Origin: Wagnerdoeblera intermedia
GTDB lineage: Bacteria > Pseudomonadota > Alphaproteobacteria > Rhodobacterales > Rhodobacteraceae
DNA length: 64,000 nucleotides
Assembly (NCBI RefSeq): GCF_042647465.1
Contig: NZ_JBHRVN010000004.1
Strand: one strand, 5' to 3'
The notes beneath the pieces are model-generated. The model did not search any database, was not told the origin of the DNA, and saw only the letters and a program-made list of their open reading frames with translations. The position numbers and the translations under genes are program-made. This document shows, in pieces, positions 40,318-49,680 of the stretch (position 1 is the stretch's first letter; each line of letters opens with the position of its first letter).

Positions 40318-42327
40318 TCACGGGCCAAGTGTGAAGCAATTGATGGCACGGGCCTGGAGGCGGCGACAGGCCAGATCCGCCTGATCGCGGGTCAGACCTG
40401 CAAATGTGGCCTCCCAGCCACCGCCTTTTTGATTAATTTTACGCAAAGCGCCTTCCAAAGCGCGCGTTTCAGACAGAGCGGTCTGCAGAAGCGCCCGTTC
40501 GGCGGTGCCGCGCGAGTTGAATTTGCCCAGGGTGATCGCCCAGTGCCGACCGCCTGAGGTCGAGACGCGGGAGACGACCTCACGGGTCTCTGCCGGGGCA
40601 GAGGTGCGCTGAACATTTGAGGGCAGCGTCTCGGTGGTCTCGGCGCGGGCCATGGTCATCACGATTTCACCGGGCCTTGCGCGCGGGCGCTCTCCGCTGA
40701 GGGCGGGGACGACGAGCTTACCGGTAAAGCCCTGAGCCAGCGGGACGTTTTCGTCATCCGCAGGCGGGACGGGCATGTCTTCGGGAAGATCTGCCTCGGC
40801 AAGCTCTGCCACGCTGGCGGGCAGAACGGCGGCGGCCAGGCTTGGCGAGCGTGCGTCCTGCGGCGAGGGGCTGACTTCGCGGCCCGCCTCATCAACCACC
40901 TGGAAGGGCATGGCAGGGGCTTCGGCTGCGACTTCCGCCGTCTGGACGACCGCCGGAGCAGCTTCAGGGGGCGGGGCCGCATTGGCAAGCGCCAGGGCCT
41001 CTGCCACAGCCTCAGGTGCCGGAGCGGCCGGGGCAGGAGCCTCCGCCATCTGCACCGTTTCAGGGCGGGCACGCGGCTGGGTCAGCGGCACGCCGCTCAG
41101 CAGGGTTTCAACCTCAGCCACAGCCTGTGCCACTTCGGTCACCGGTGCCTCTGCGGGCGTCTGGGAGACGGTTTCGGCCGCAACAGCGTCCGGACGGGCG
41201 GGCGGCGGCTCCAGCTCTGCCACGGCGAAGGGCAGGGCAGGGGGGGCAGCGACCGGGGCGGGCGGCTCGGGCTCTGTGTTCAGGGCTGCAAGGACATCGG
41301 CAACGCCGCTGGTCAGTTCTGCCAGCATTTCCGGGGCCGGGGCGACTTCGTCCGGCCGACGCGCCGGGCGCGGAGAGGTCGCGCGGGCCGTCTGCAGGCG
41401 GATCGTTTTACCGGCACCGCCGGGAACATTCGCAGGCTCATCCGCGATACCGGCCAGCGAAACCGGCGGCGGCGGCACGCTGCGCACCCTGTTCGGGGCC
41501 GCGCCAAAGCCGATATCCATCAGCTCTGCCATCTTTTTGTTGCGATGCGCGGTCGAGACACCCCCCAGAACGGTGGCGACCAGCCGCTTGCCGTTGCGCT
41601 CTGCCGAGGCGGTCAGGTTGAAGCCGGCGGCATTGGTATAGCCGGTCTTGATCCCGTCCGCGCCGCGATAGCCCTCAAGGAACCGGCGGTTGGTGTTATT
41701 GACCCGCGCGATGCCGGCATCTTCCTGCAGACGCGAGAACATCGGGTAATGCTGGGGGAAATCATAAAAAAGACGCCGACCGAGCAGCGTCATATCCCTT
41801 GCCGTCGAGAGGTGGCCTTCGGCGGTCAGGCCGTGGGCATTGCGAAAGCTGGAACGGTGCATCCCGAGCGCTTTGGCCGTGCGGTTCATCCGCGCTGCAA
41901 AGGCCCGCTCGTTGCCGCTGATGTGATCGCCGAGAGCTGCGGCCGCGTCATTGGCGGATTTGATCGCCGCTGCGCGGATCAGGTGGCGCACCGACAGCCG
42001 CTGCCCCGAGCGCAGACCAAGCCGCGAGGGCGGTTGCGAAGCGGCATGAGAGGTGATGGTGACCATATCATCGAGACGGATCTCGCCGCGGCGGATCGCA
42101 TCAAAGGTGATATAAAGTGTCAGCATCTTGGTCAGCGATGCCGGGTGAACCCGCGTATCAGCGTTTTGCTCATAGATGACCTGACCCGTCCGGGCATCCA
42201 TGACCAGCGCGGCATAGGGAGCAGAAAAGGCCACCAATGGCGCACAGAGCAGAGCCAGAAAGACCACCGCTGCTGCGGCGAATTTTCGGGCAAAAAAGCC
42301 CGGCCGGAGTGTCCCTGACCCGATCAC
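40318..42327 (-). CDS. D-alanyl-D-alanine carboxypeptidase with SPOR domain
   Basis: 669 residues, GTG start at 42327 with AAGGA upstream. Signal peptide or anchor (about 14-36), then an S11 penicillin-binding domain: PASLTKML (SxxK), KSANDAAA (SxN) and GIKTGYT (KTG). Residues ~330-590 are a Pro/Ala/Glu-rich low-complexity linker. The end (about 592-669) is a SPOR domain (HWAITLGKFNSRGTAERAL) that binds denuded glycan at the septum. Trims pentapeptides; likely works at the division site. Confidence 0.92.
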   Translation of the reverse strand: MIGSGTLRPGFFARKFAAAAVVFLALLCAPLVAFSAPYAALVMDARTGQVIYEQNADTRVHPASLTKMLTLYITFDAIRRGEIRLDDMVTITSHAASQPPSRLGLRSGQRLSVRHLIRAAAIKSANDAAAALGDHISGNERAFAARMNRTAKALGMHRSSFRNAHGLTAEGHLSTARDMTLLGRRLFYDFPQHYPMFSRLQEDAGIARVNNTNRRFLEGYRGADGIKTGYTNAAGFNLTASAERNGKRLVATVLGGVSTAHRNKKMAELMDIGFGAAPNRVRSVPPPPVSLAGIADEPANVPGGAGKTIRLQTARATSPRPARRPDEVAPAPEMLAELTSGVADVLAALNTEPEPPAPVAAPPALPFAVAELEPPPARPDAVAAETVSQTPAEAPVTEVAQAVAEVETLLSGVPLTQPRARPETVQMAEAPAPAAPAPEAVAEALALANAAPPPEAAPAVVQTAEVAAEAPAMPFQVVDEAGREVSPSPQDARSPSLAAAVLPASVAELAEADLPEDMPVPPADDENVPLAQGFTGKLVVPALSGERPRARPGEIVMTMARAETTETLPSNVQRTSAPAETREVVSRVSTSGGRHWAITLGKFNSRGTAERALLQTALSETRALEGALRKINQKGGGWEATFAGLTRDQADLACRRLQARAINCFTLGP

Positions 42328-42538
42328 TGCACCTGTCCTTGTACTGCCTCTTCACCGGTCTTGATGCCGGGTACTGTTAAAAAAGGCTAACACAGGGTTT
42401 GCCTTTGTGGAAACCCCGGATTCACAATGGAAATTGTCTCGGCGGGGGATTGCCAAAGCCTTATGTGGTAGGAAATTCAGGCCCGTCTACCACACCTGCC
42501 CGCGCCGCCCGGACCAATGCAATTTTAAGTGATTCGCC

Positions 42539-43252
42539 TCATCGCAATCTCAACGTGTTAATAAGTTCGGGAAGTCTATCTATACTTGCGATTTCGCGGT
42601 AGCGCGGATGGCCTTCGGGGGCTTCGGCATGTTCCAGCGCCCAAGGGGTGCCATGTGGCACAAAGACGCCCCAGGCTCCGGCCTCCAGGGCGGGAAGCAC
42701 ATCGGACTTCATCGAATTTCCGACCATCAGCGCCTGTTCGGGCGCGGTGCCATGGCGGGCAAAGATCCGGCCATAGGCGGTGCTGTCTTTTTCCGAGAGG
42801 ATCTCGACACCGTCAAAGAGCCCCCTCAGACCCGAAGCCGCCAGTTTTCGCTCCTGGTGCATCAGATCGCCTTTGGTGATCAGCAGCAGCCGGTGGGTCC
42901 GGGCCAGGGCCTCGAGCGCGTCGCCAGCGCCGGGCAGCAGTTCCAGCGGATGGGCCAGAAGATCACGCCCCGCGGCCATGACTTCTCCCAGAACCTTCGC
43001 CGGAACCCGGCCGTCACTGACGCGAATGGCGGTTTCCATCACCGAAAGCGTGAATCCCTTCACCCCATATCCATAGAGCGGGATGTTACGCCGTTCAGCG
43101 GCCAGCTGCTCGGCGGTCAGCTCTTCCGGCGGGCACCAGGGCGCCAGCAGGCGCAGGATCTCCTCGCCCGTCCGGCGAAAGAAGCTCTCATTGTGCCAAA
43201 GGGTGTCGTCGGCGTCAAAGCCAAGGGTGGTCAGGGTCAGGGCGCGCTCCAT
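42539..43252 (-). CDS. HAD-superfamily hydrolase
   Basis: 237 residues from the ATG at 43252; ATG 43285 and TTG 43291 are in frame and no ribosome site decides. HAD motifs: GFDADDTLWHNE (nucleophile Asp and +2 Asp), LLLITKGD, then the Lys region and MVGNSMKSDVLPALEAG (motif IV). Probably a small-molecule phosphatase; substrate unknown. Confidence 0.85.
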   Translation of the reverse strand: MERALTLTTLGFDADDTLWHNESFFRRTGEEILRLLAPWCPPEELTAEQLAAERRNIPLYGYGVKGFTLSVMETAIRVSDGRVPAKVLGEVMAAGRDLLAHPLELLPGAGDALEALARTHRLLLITKGDLMHQERKLAASGLRGLFDGVEILSEKDSTAYGRIFARHGTAPEQALMVGNSMKSDVLPALEAGAWGVFVPHGTPWALEHAEAPEGHPRYREIASIDRLPELINTLRLR

Positions 43253-43354
43253 CTTTGGGGCTTTGCTGCCCTGGGCAGGGCGCATCTGCAAGCCTGTTGC
43301 ACCTTGACCGCGGGCCTGGCATCAGGGCAGCTGCCGCAAAGCCCGGAGATTGCC

Positions 43355-43780
43355 ATGAAACGCCTGTCGGCTGCCGTTTTGTTGTCACTGATGCTGTCCC
43401 TGCCTGCGGGGGCCGGGGTTGTGGTGGCCACGGATGCCGAATTTGCTCCGCTTGTGCCGGTGCTGGCTGAGGCCTCAGGCACGGCGGATGTGGAACTGCT
43501 GATCCTGCCCGGGGCCGATCTGAAGGGGGCAGAGGCGGATCTGATCCTCGGGGCCGATGCATCGGCGGCCAATCATCTGATCGCTTCGGGGGAGGCGCTG
43601 GCGCAAAGCCGCATCACCTATGCCATGGGCCGCAGCGGCACCGATGCGGCGCTGCTTGCCCGGGACGGCGTGCTCATGCAGCGCGCCGCAGAGAATGAGG
43701 CCGCCCTTGCGTTTCATGCTTTTCTTCTGACGCCCGAGGCCTGGGATCTGATCGTCGCGGCAGGTTTTGGCGCGCACTGA
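43355..43780 (+). CDS. short exported ModA-like protein
   Basis: 141 residues. Signal peptide (MKRLSAAVLLSLMLSLPAGA), then VVVATDAEFAPLVPVLAE and ADLILGADASAANHLIASG...YAMGR, which resemble the periplasmic molybdate-binding ModA fold but with most of a 230-residue protein missing. No ABC transporter adjoins. GGAGA lies 6 bases before the ATG. The resemblance is by eye and moderate; binding ability is doubtful. Confidence 0.6.
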   Translation: MKRLSAAVLLSLMLSLPAGAGVVVATDAEFAPLVPVLAEASGTADVELLILPGADLKGAEADLILGADASAANHLIASGEALAQSRITYAMGRSGTDAALLARDGVLMQRAAENEAALAFHAFLLTPEAWDLIVAAGFGAH

Positions 43781-43858
43781 GCCCTCAGGCTTTTGATTCG
43801 CTCTGGGCAGGCGGGCCGCTTTCTGGCATATCCCCGCCATCTCCCGGAGGCCTGAAAA

Positions 43859-44749
43859 ATGCTGGACGATACCCCAGACGACATCCATGCGCTGTTTAAA
43901 GGCGCACCGAAATCGACCGAATTCCGCAAGCTGCGCAAGCGCCTTGTCCAGGAGGTCCGTTCGGCGATTGAGACCTACGGCATGATCGAGCCGGGGGGGA
44001 AATGGCTGGTCTGTCTGTCGGGGGGCAAGGACAGCTATGCCATGCTGGCCATCCTGCATGAGCTGAAGTGGCGCGGCCTTCTGCCGGTGGAGCTTCTGGC
44101 CTGTAACCTCGATCAGGGGCAGCCGGGATTCCCTTCGACGGTGTTGCCGGAGTTCCTGGAAAAGATGGGTGTGCCCCACCGCATCGAATATCAGGACACC
44201 TACTCCATCGTCGTCGACAAGGTCCCTCAGGGCCGGACCTATTGCTCGCTCTGCTCGCGTCTGCGGCGCGGTAACCTCTACCGTATTGCCCGCGAAGAGG
44301 GCTGCACGGCGGTGGTTCTGGGGCATCACCGCGATGATATCCTTGAAACTTTCTTCATGAACCTCTTTCACGGCGGGCGCCTTGCGACCATGCCGCCGAA
44401 GCTTCTGAACGAAGAGGGGGATCTCTTCGTCTATCGCCCGCTGGCTTTCGTCTCTGAGGCGGATTGCGAGAAGTTTTCGCGGCAGATGAATTATCCGATC
44501 ATCCCCTGCGATCTGTGCGGCAGCCAGGACGGTTTGCAGCGCATGCAGGTCAAAGGCATCCTGGATGAATGGGAGCGCCGCACGCCGGGGCGCCGCAACA
44601 TCATGTTCAAGGCGCTGATGAACACGCGGCCCTCGCATCTGCCGGACCCGGCTCTGTTTGACTTCCTGGGGCTGGCGCGGCGCGAAGGCTCTGAGGCGTC
44701 GATTGATCAGATTGATGATAATATCCCTGATCTGCGCTGCCGCGATTAA
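43859..44749 (+). CDS. ttcA: tRNA 2-thiocytidine(32) synthetase TtcA
   Basis: 296 residues. PP-loop CLSGGKDSYAML activates the base; YCSLCSRLRRG and IPCDLCGSQ provide the Cys that hold the Fe-S cluster; VLGHHRDDILETFFMN is the third signature. Modifies C32 of a subset of tRNAs. CGGAGG precedes the ATG. Confidence 0.95.
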   Translation: MLDDTPDDIHALFKGAPKSTEFRKLRKRLVQEVRSAIETYGMIEPGGKWLVCLSGGKDSYAMLAILHELKWRGLLPVELLACNLDQGQPGFPSTVLPEFLEKMGVPHRIEYQDTYSIVVDKVPQGRTYCSLCSRLRRGNLYRIAREEGCTAVVLGHHRDDILETFFMNLFHGGRLATMPPKLLNEEGDLFVYRPLAFVSEADCEKFSRQMNYPIIPCDLCGSQDGLQRMQVKGILDEWERRTPGRRNIMFKALMNTRPSHLPDPALFDFLGLARREGSEASIDQIDDNIPDLRCRD

Positions 44750-44820
44750 GATTTGACTCAGCCAGTTGCCCTAACGTTCCTGCTGCTCCGGATGGTCCGG
44801 TGCGCAGGTCGGAGGTGCGG

Positions 44821-46350
44821 ATGGCTGCGGGACTTTCCGGACAATGGCGGGATTGGATGCGGGGCCGCACGGGGGCGCCATTTTTGGCGATCGGCGGTCC
44901 GGTCCTGGCTCTGGCCGGGTTTTGGGTGGCGGGCGAACGCGGGCTGATGGCTGCGGTTCTGGCGCTGCTGCTGCTGGCGGTGGCAACGGGTGCCTGGCGG
45001 CAGCCGGACAGCGCAAGGCAGTCTGACCCGGCGGAACCCTATTCCCGCGACCGCTTTCTGGCTGAACTCGACAGCCGTCTGATGCAGGCGGAAAGCCAGG
45101 GCATGGGCACCGGCTGCATCGTGTTGCAGTTTGACGACGCAGGCACCCTGCTGGATCGCTATGGCCGCTCCACCCAGACAGAGGTGATCCGCAATCTGGG
45201 GGAACGTCTCGTCTCGGCGCTGCGCCAGGGGGACCGGGTGCTGCGGCTTGAAGGGGGCGGATTTGCGATCTCGCTCTCCCCCTCACGCCGGCTTGATCTT
45301 GAGGCCATGGTGCAGCTGTCTTCGCGCCTCCAGGCCCTTGTCGCAGAGCCGGTGACCTTTGGCGGGGCGCGGATCCTCACTTCCTGTTCCGCCGGATTTT
45401 GTATGGGGGCCCGGGTACAGCGCGGCAGTGGTGCGGAACTGCTGGATTGTGCGCAGGTTGCGGCGGATGAGGCCCTGCGCAACGGCCCCGGTGCGCTGCG
45501 GGCTTTCGCCCCCGGCATGGCCCGCAAAAGGGCGGAACGGGATGCCCGCCGCGCGGAGCTGGAAGAGGCGCTGGACGCCGGTCACATCCGGGCCTGGTTT
45601 CAGCCGCAGATCTCGGCGGATACGGGTGAGATTACCGGATTTGAGGCCCTTGCCCGCTGGCAGCATCCAGAGCGCGGGGTGATCCCGCCCTCGGAGTTTC
45701 TGCCCGCGATCGCGGATTCCGGTCTGTCAGAGCGGCTCTCGGAAGTCATGGTGTTCAACGCTTTGGTGGCTTTGTCCCGGTGGGACACGGCCGGGCTGCG
45801 GGTCCCTGGTGTCGGAGTGAACTTCTCCTCAGAGGAATTGCGCAACCCCCGTCTCGCCGACAAACTGAAGTGGGAGCTGGATCGCTTCGATCTCACCCCT
45901 GACCGGCTGGCAGTCGAGGTGCTTGAGACTGTGATGAGCATGGGTGAAGCCGATGTGATCGTGCGCAATATCACCGAACTGGCCAGATTGGGCTGCCGGG
46001 TGGATCTGGACGATTTTGGGACGGGCCATGCCTCGATCACCAATATCCGCCGCTTCGGGGTGCACCGGCTCAAGATCGACCGCTCTTATATCTCGCGGGT
46101 TGAGCAGGACCGCGAAGCGCAAAGAGTGCTGACCGCGATCCTCTCCATGGCAGAGCAGCTCGGCCTCGACACGCTTGCAGAAGGGGTCGAGACGCCCTCA
46201 GAACTCGCGCTTCTTGCGCAGCTCGGCTGTGGCCATGTGCAGGGCTTTGGCATCGCTCGGCCCATGCCTTTTGAGGCGACCTCTGAGTGGATCCGGACCC
46301 ATATGGCGCGCCCGAAGGTGACCTGGAAGGCAGGGAATGCGCCGGGCTGA
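44821..46350 (+). CDS. degenerate GGDEF plus EAL domain phosphodiesterase
   Basis: 509 residues. Two short hydrophobic helices near the N-terminus, then a GGDEF-like domain (about 72-235) whose signature reads EGGGF, so it should not make c-di-GMP, then an EAL domain (about 245-500) with all expected metal and catalytic residues: FEALARWQHP, VEVLETV, DDFGTGHAS, KIDRSYI and EGVET. Predicted membrane-bound c-di-GMP phosphodiesterase, perhaps regulated by the inactive GGDEF part. GGAGG 5 bases before ATG 44821 decides the start. Confidence 0.9.
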   Translation: MAAGLSGQWRDWMRGRTGAPFLAIGGPVLALAGFWVAGERGLMAAVLALLLLAVATGAWRQPDSARQSDPAEPYSRDRFLAELDSRLMQAESQGMGTGCIVLQFDDAGTLLDRYGRSTQTEVIRNLGERLVSALRQGDRVLRLEGGGFAISLSPSRRLDLEAMVQLSSRLQALVAEPVTFGGARILTSCSAGFCMGARVQRGSGAELLDCAQVAADEALRNGPGALRAFAPGMARKRAERDARRAELEEALDAGHIRAWFQPQISADTGEITGFEALARWQHPERGVIPPSEFLPAIADSGLSERLSEVMVFNALVALSRWDTAGLRVPGVGVNFSSEELRNPRLADKLKWELDRFDLTPDRLAVEVLETVMSMGEADVIVRNITELARLGCRVDLDDFGTGHASITNIRRFGVHRLKIDRSYISRVEQDREAQRVLTAILSMAEQLGLDTLAEGVETPSELALLAQLGCGHVQGFGIARPMPFEATSEWIRTHMARPKVTWKAGNAPG

Positions 46351-46443
46351 CTCTGCGACAGATTTCCGTTGCAGGTCGCTGCTATGGCCAAAGGCGCCTT
46401 CACGCACTATCTAAGGGGGCAGATAATCAGCCAGGCAGGACCG

Positions 46444-47268
46444 ATGGACGAGACACGCGGCCGCGTCACACGCGAGGGAATCAGGATTTACGACAGCTCA
46501 GACTTCGCCGGAATGCGCGAAGCGGGTCGGGTTGCGGCTGAGATCCTGGATGAAGTGGGCCCGCTGGTGAAGCCCGGCGTGACCACGCTGGAGCTGGATG
46601 ATTTCATCGCCGGCCGTGTCACCGCCAAGGGTGCAAAAAGTGCCACGATCGGCTACACCCCGCCGGGCCGTGAGCCCTATATGCACGCCTCGTGCATTTC
46701 GCTGAACCATGTCGTCTGCCATGGTGTTCCGGGTGCGAAAGTTCTGAAGGCCGGCGATATTCTGAATATCGACGTCACCGTGATCGTCGACGGCTGGTTC
46801 GGCGACACCAGCCGGATGTATGTGGCGGGGGATCTTTCGGTCAAAACCCGTCGCCTCGTCGAGGTGACCCACGACAGCCTCATGGCGGGGATCGCTGCGG
46901 TGAAACCCGGCAATACTTTCGGCGACATCGGCCACGCGATTCAGACCCTGGTCGAAAGCAAGCGCATGAGCGTGGTGCGCGATTTCTGTGGCCATGGTCT
47001 GGGTCAGGTCTTCCACGCGCCGCCGAATGTGCTGCATTACGGCAAAGCCGGGACCGGCCCGGTGCTCGAGCCTGGGATGTTCTTCACCATTGAGCCGATG
47101 GTGAACCTCGGACGCCCGGAAACCAAAGAACTGTCAGATGGCTGGACTGCGGTGACGCGTGATAAGTCGCTCTCGGCCCAGTATGAGCATTCGGTCGGTG
47201 TGACGGAAGAAGGTGTTGAGATCTTCACCCTCTCCCCGGCGGGCCTCTTCGCCAAAGCTTTCAGCTGA
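46444..47268 (+). CDS. map: type I methionine aminopeptidase
   Basis: Removes initiator Met after deformylation. 274 residues from the ATG at 46444 (AGGCAGGA upstream); an in-frame ATG at 46384 would add 20 residues. Metal ligands are in NIDVTVIVDGWFGDTSRMY (two Asp), CGHGLGQVFH (His), FFTIEPM and QYEHSVGV (two Glu); substrate His is in LNHVVCHGVP. Ends 8 bases inside the convergent transporter gene. Confidence 0.94.
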   Translation: MDETRGRVTREGIRIYDSSDFAGMREAGRVAAEILDEVGPLVKPGVTTLELDDFIAGRVTAKGAKSATIGYTPPGREPYMHASCISLNHVVCHGVPGAKVLKAGDILNIDVTVIVDGWFGDTSRMYVAGDLSVKTRRLVEVTHDSLMAGIAAVKPGNTFGDIGHAIQTLVESKRMSVVRDFCGHGLGQVFHAPPNVLHYGKAGTGPVLEPGMFFTIEPMVNLGRPETKELSDGWTAVTRDKSLSAQYEHSVGVTEEGVEIFTLSPAGLFAKAFS

Positions 47269-48151
47269 CGCGCTCATCTTTCAGCAAAAGCAGCAGGGCG
47301 AGAACTGTAATCCCGACGCCGCCCGCCACCAGGCCGGGCGGCGTTTGCGCGCCAAAGGCAAGCTCCCAGGCGATCACCCAGCCGGGAACAAGATAGGTAT
47401 AGGCCATCACCTTGGCCCCCGGCAGGCGCTGGCTGGCATATTGCATGAGAGCTGCCGTCATGGCCGTCGTGCAGATCGCAGTGTAGCCAAGCGTTGCCCA
47501 GACAATTCCGGGCAGAGCCGCCCAGTCGGTTGCCAGAACCTTCGGCAGCGCCCAGGGGGTCAGAACCACCAGGCCTCCCGTCAGCATCATGGTGGTTGCC
47601 AGCATCGGCGGCTCACCGCGTGAAATCCTGCGCATCAGGGCGGGAAGGGCGGCATGCAGAAGGCAGCCGATAAAATAGATCACCTCGCCGCGCCCGATCT
47701 CAAGGCGCAGGGCGGCAGCGATTTCACCCCGAAAGATCACCCAAAGCGCGCCGAAAGCCCCGATCGCCAGCGCGAAGGCCATGCGGCGGGTCATGCCCTG
47801 GCGCAGAAGCCACCAGCCAAAGCCTGCTGAGAGGATCGGAGACAGGGTAAAGACGGCCGCCGAAGAAAGCGGCGTTGCGGTCTTAAGTCCCTCAAACATG
47901 AGGACAAAATACCCGGCATAGATCGCTCCTGGCAAAAGCCAGCGCCAGCCGCCCTGCAAAGCGCCCCGGACATCGGTGCGCATCACGACGAGGACCAGAG
48001 AGGTGACGACCAACGCCAGGACAAAGCGCAGAAGCGTCAGAGCGGCGGGGTCGACCAGATTGGCGACCCTTGCGCCCAGCGTGAAGGATCCGGCCACCAG
48101 GGCGGAAAAGCCCAGCATCGCAAGGTGGCCTTTTAACGGCGCGGTCAGCAT
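47261..48151 (-). CDS. EamA/DMT family transporter
   Basis: 296 residues, about ten hydrophobic helices in two EamA halves (LLRFVLALVV, TPLSSAAVFTLSPIL in the first; AALMQYASQRLPGAKVMAYTYLVP in the second). Exports metabolites in characterised members; the substrate is unknown. It starts one base after the LysR stop and is likely regulated by that protein. Overlaps the 3' end of map by 8 bases. Confidence 0.88.
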   Translation of the reverse strand: MLTAPLKGHLAMLGFSALVAGSFTLGARVANLVDPAALTLLRFVLALVVTSLVLVVMRTDVRGALQGGWRWLLPGAIYAGYFVLMFEGLKTATPLSSAAVFTLSPILSAGFGWWLLRQGMTRRMAFALAIGAFGALWVIFRGEIAAALRLEIGRGEVIYFIGCLLHAALPALMRRISRGEPPMLATTMMLTGGLVVLTPWALPKVLATDWAALPGIVWATLGYTAICTTAMTAALMQYASQRLPGAKVMAYTYLVPGWVIAWELAFGAQTPPGLVAGGVGITVLALLLLLKDERVS

Positions 48152-48152
48152 C

Positions 48153-49052
48153 TCAGGCTTTGCCCCGGTCCTGCCACTCCGGCGCGCAGGATTTCAGATG
48201 GCTGAGAAAGGCCTGAACCTTGGCCGTGCGGTGCAGATCGACATGGGTCACCAGCCAGAGCGGCGCAGCCCACTCCGGGCGGGCGGGGAGAATTTCGATC
48301 AGATCCGGCTCACGCCTTGCCTCTGAGGGGGTGCAAAATCCGATGCCGAGACCTGCACGAATGGCCTCAGCGGTCACGGCAGGTTCGGTGCCGCGAAAGG
48401 TGATGGCCTGGGCCGGGACATTGGCATCCATCCAGCGGAAGAAGGGCGCGCGCAGCTGATCGCCCTCACCGCCGATGAAGCGGTGGTGCAGATAATCCTC
48501 CGGACCCTCAGGGCGGCCATGGGCTTCAACATAGCTGCGGCTGGCGTAAAGCGCATAGGGCAGGCTGCCGAAAGGCTGCACGACGTTATCGGGGTCATCG
48601 GGGGCATTGCCCGCGCGGATGGCGACATGCGCCTCGCCATATTCCAGGCGGAACAGGCGGTGGTCGGTCAGGCAACGAATTGAAATCTGCGGGTAAAGCA
48701 CCTGAAAGGAGGCCAGCGCCGGGATCAGAAATTTGGCCATGCCGCCGACAGAGGTGATGACCAGCTCTCCGGCAACGGTCTCGCCCTGGCCGCGCAGACG
48801 CCCGGCAAGCTGGCTGAACTGATCGGCAGCGGTATCTGCGACTTTCAGCAGATCGCGTCCGGCCTCGGTCGGGGTATAGCCGCGGGCATGGCGCTGAAAG
48901 AGCCGCGTGCCGAGCTGCTTTTCCAGCGCATCAATGTGGCGGATCACCGTGGCATGGTGCACGCCCAGAATTTCCGCCGCCCCCGAGACGGTGCCAAGGC
49001 GGGCCACCTGCCAGGCGGTGCGGATTTCGTCCCAGTTGCTCAACCCGTTCAC
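48153..49052 (-). CDS. LysR-type transcriptional regulator
   Basis: 299 residues with GTG start at 49052 (GGGAG 7 bases upstream). N-terminal winged HTH: NWDEIRTAWQVARLGTVSGAAEILGVHHATVIRHIDALEKQLGT-type layout, then a periplasmic-binding-like effector domain. Located 19 bases after plsY and directly before the transporter; its target is probably that transporter. Unusual in being co-directional with, not divergent from, the gene it presumably controls. Confidence 0.88.
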   Translation of the reverse strand: MNGLSNWDEIRTAWQVARLGTVSGAAEILGVHHATVIRHIDALEKQLGTRLFQRHARGYTPTEAGRDLLKVADTAADQFSQLAGRLRGQGETVAGELVITSVGGMAKFLIPALASFQVLYPQISIRCLTDHRLFRLEYGEAHVAIRAGNAPDDPDNVVQPFGSLPYALYASRSYVEAHGRPEGPEDYLHHRFIGGEGDQLRAPFFRWMDANVPAQAITFRGTEPAVTAEAIRAGLGIGFCTPSEARREPDLIEILPARPEWAAPLWLVTHVDLHRTAKVQAFLSHLKSCAPEWQDRGKA

Positions 49053-49071
49053 ACCAATCACTCCCGAAGGT

Positions 49072-49680
49072 TCAGGATTTCTTACCGATTTTCGGCTCTG
49101 TCCCGCTGAGGATGCGGCTGATATTGGCCTTATGCCGCTCAAGGATCACCACGGCGAGCAGCGCCATCAGGGCGACCATATCGCCATGCCCGAGGGCCCA
49201 CGCCGCCAGCGGTGACAGCACCGCCGCCACCAGCGCCGAAAGCGAGGAGATGCGGGTAATCAGCGCCGTCAGCAGCCATAGGCCGCAGGCTGCAAGGCCA
49301 ACGGGCCAGGCCAGCGCCAGCAGGGTGCCGAGGAAGGTTGCCACGCCCTTGCCGCCCTTAAAGCCCAGAAAGATCGGGAAAAGATGGCCGACAAAAGCGG
49401 CAAGCCCCGCCAGTTGCGCAGCATCTTCGCCCACCAGGGCGCGCGCGATCAGAACGGCGATGCCCGCTTTGCCCGCATCCAGCACCAGGGTCAGAAAGGC
49501 TGCCAGCTTGTTTCCGGTGCGCAGCACATTGGTCGCGCCGATATTGCCCGAGCCGATCTTGCGCAGATCTCCAAGCCCGAAGACCCGCGCCATCACGATA
49601 CCAAATGGCACCGAGCCCAGCAGATAGGCCAGCGCCGCCGTCAGGGCGAGCAGGGGAACAGAGGTGACAATCTCAGGCAT
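49072..49680 (-). CDS. plsY: acyl-phosphate:glycerol-3-phosphate acyltransferase
   Basis: First acylation step of phospholipid synthesis, integral membrane. 202 residues, several helices, with the three PlsY motifs: KIGSGNIGATNVLR, GHLFPIFLGFKGGKGVAT and VILERHKANISRI. Overlaps the upstream pyrC-like gene by 8 bases. Confidence 0.95.
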   Translation of the reverse strand: MPEIVTSVPLLALTAALAYLLGSVPFGIVMARVFGLGDLRKIGSGNIGATNVLRTGNKLAAFLTLVLDAGKAGIAVLIARALVGEDAAQLAGLAAFVGHLFPIFLGFKGGKGVATFLGTLLALAWPVGLAACGLWLLTALITRISSLSALVAAVLSPLAAWALGHGDMVALMALLAVVILERHKANISRILSGTEPKIGKKS

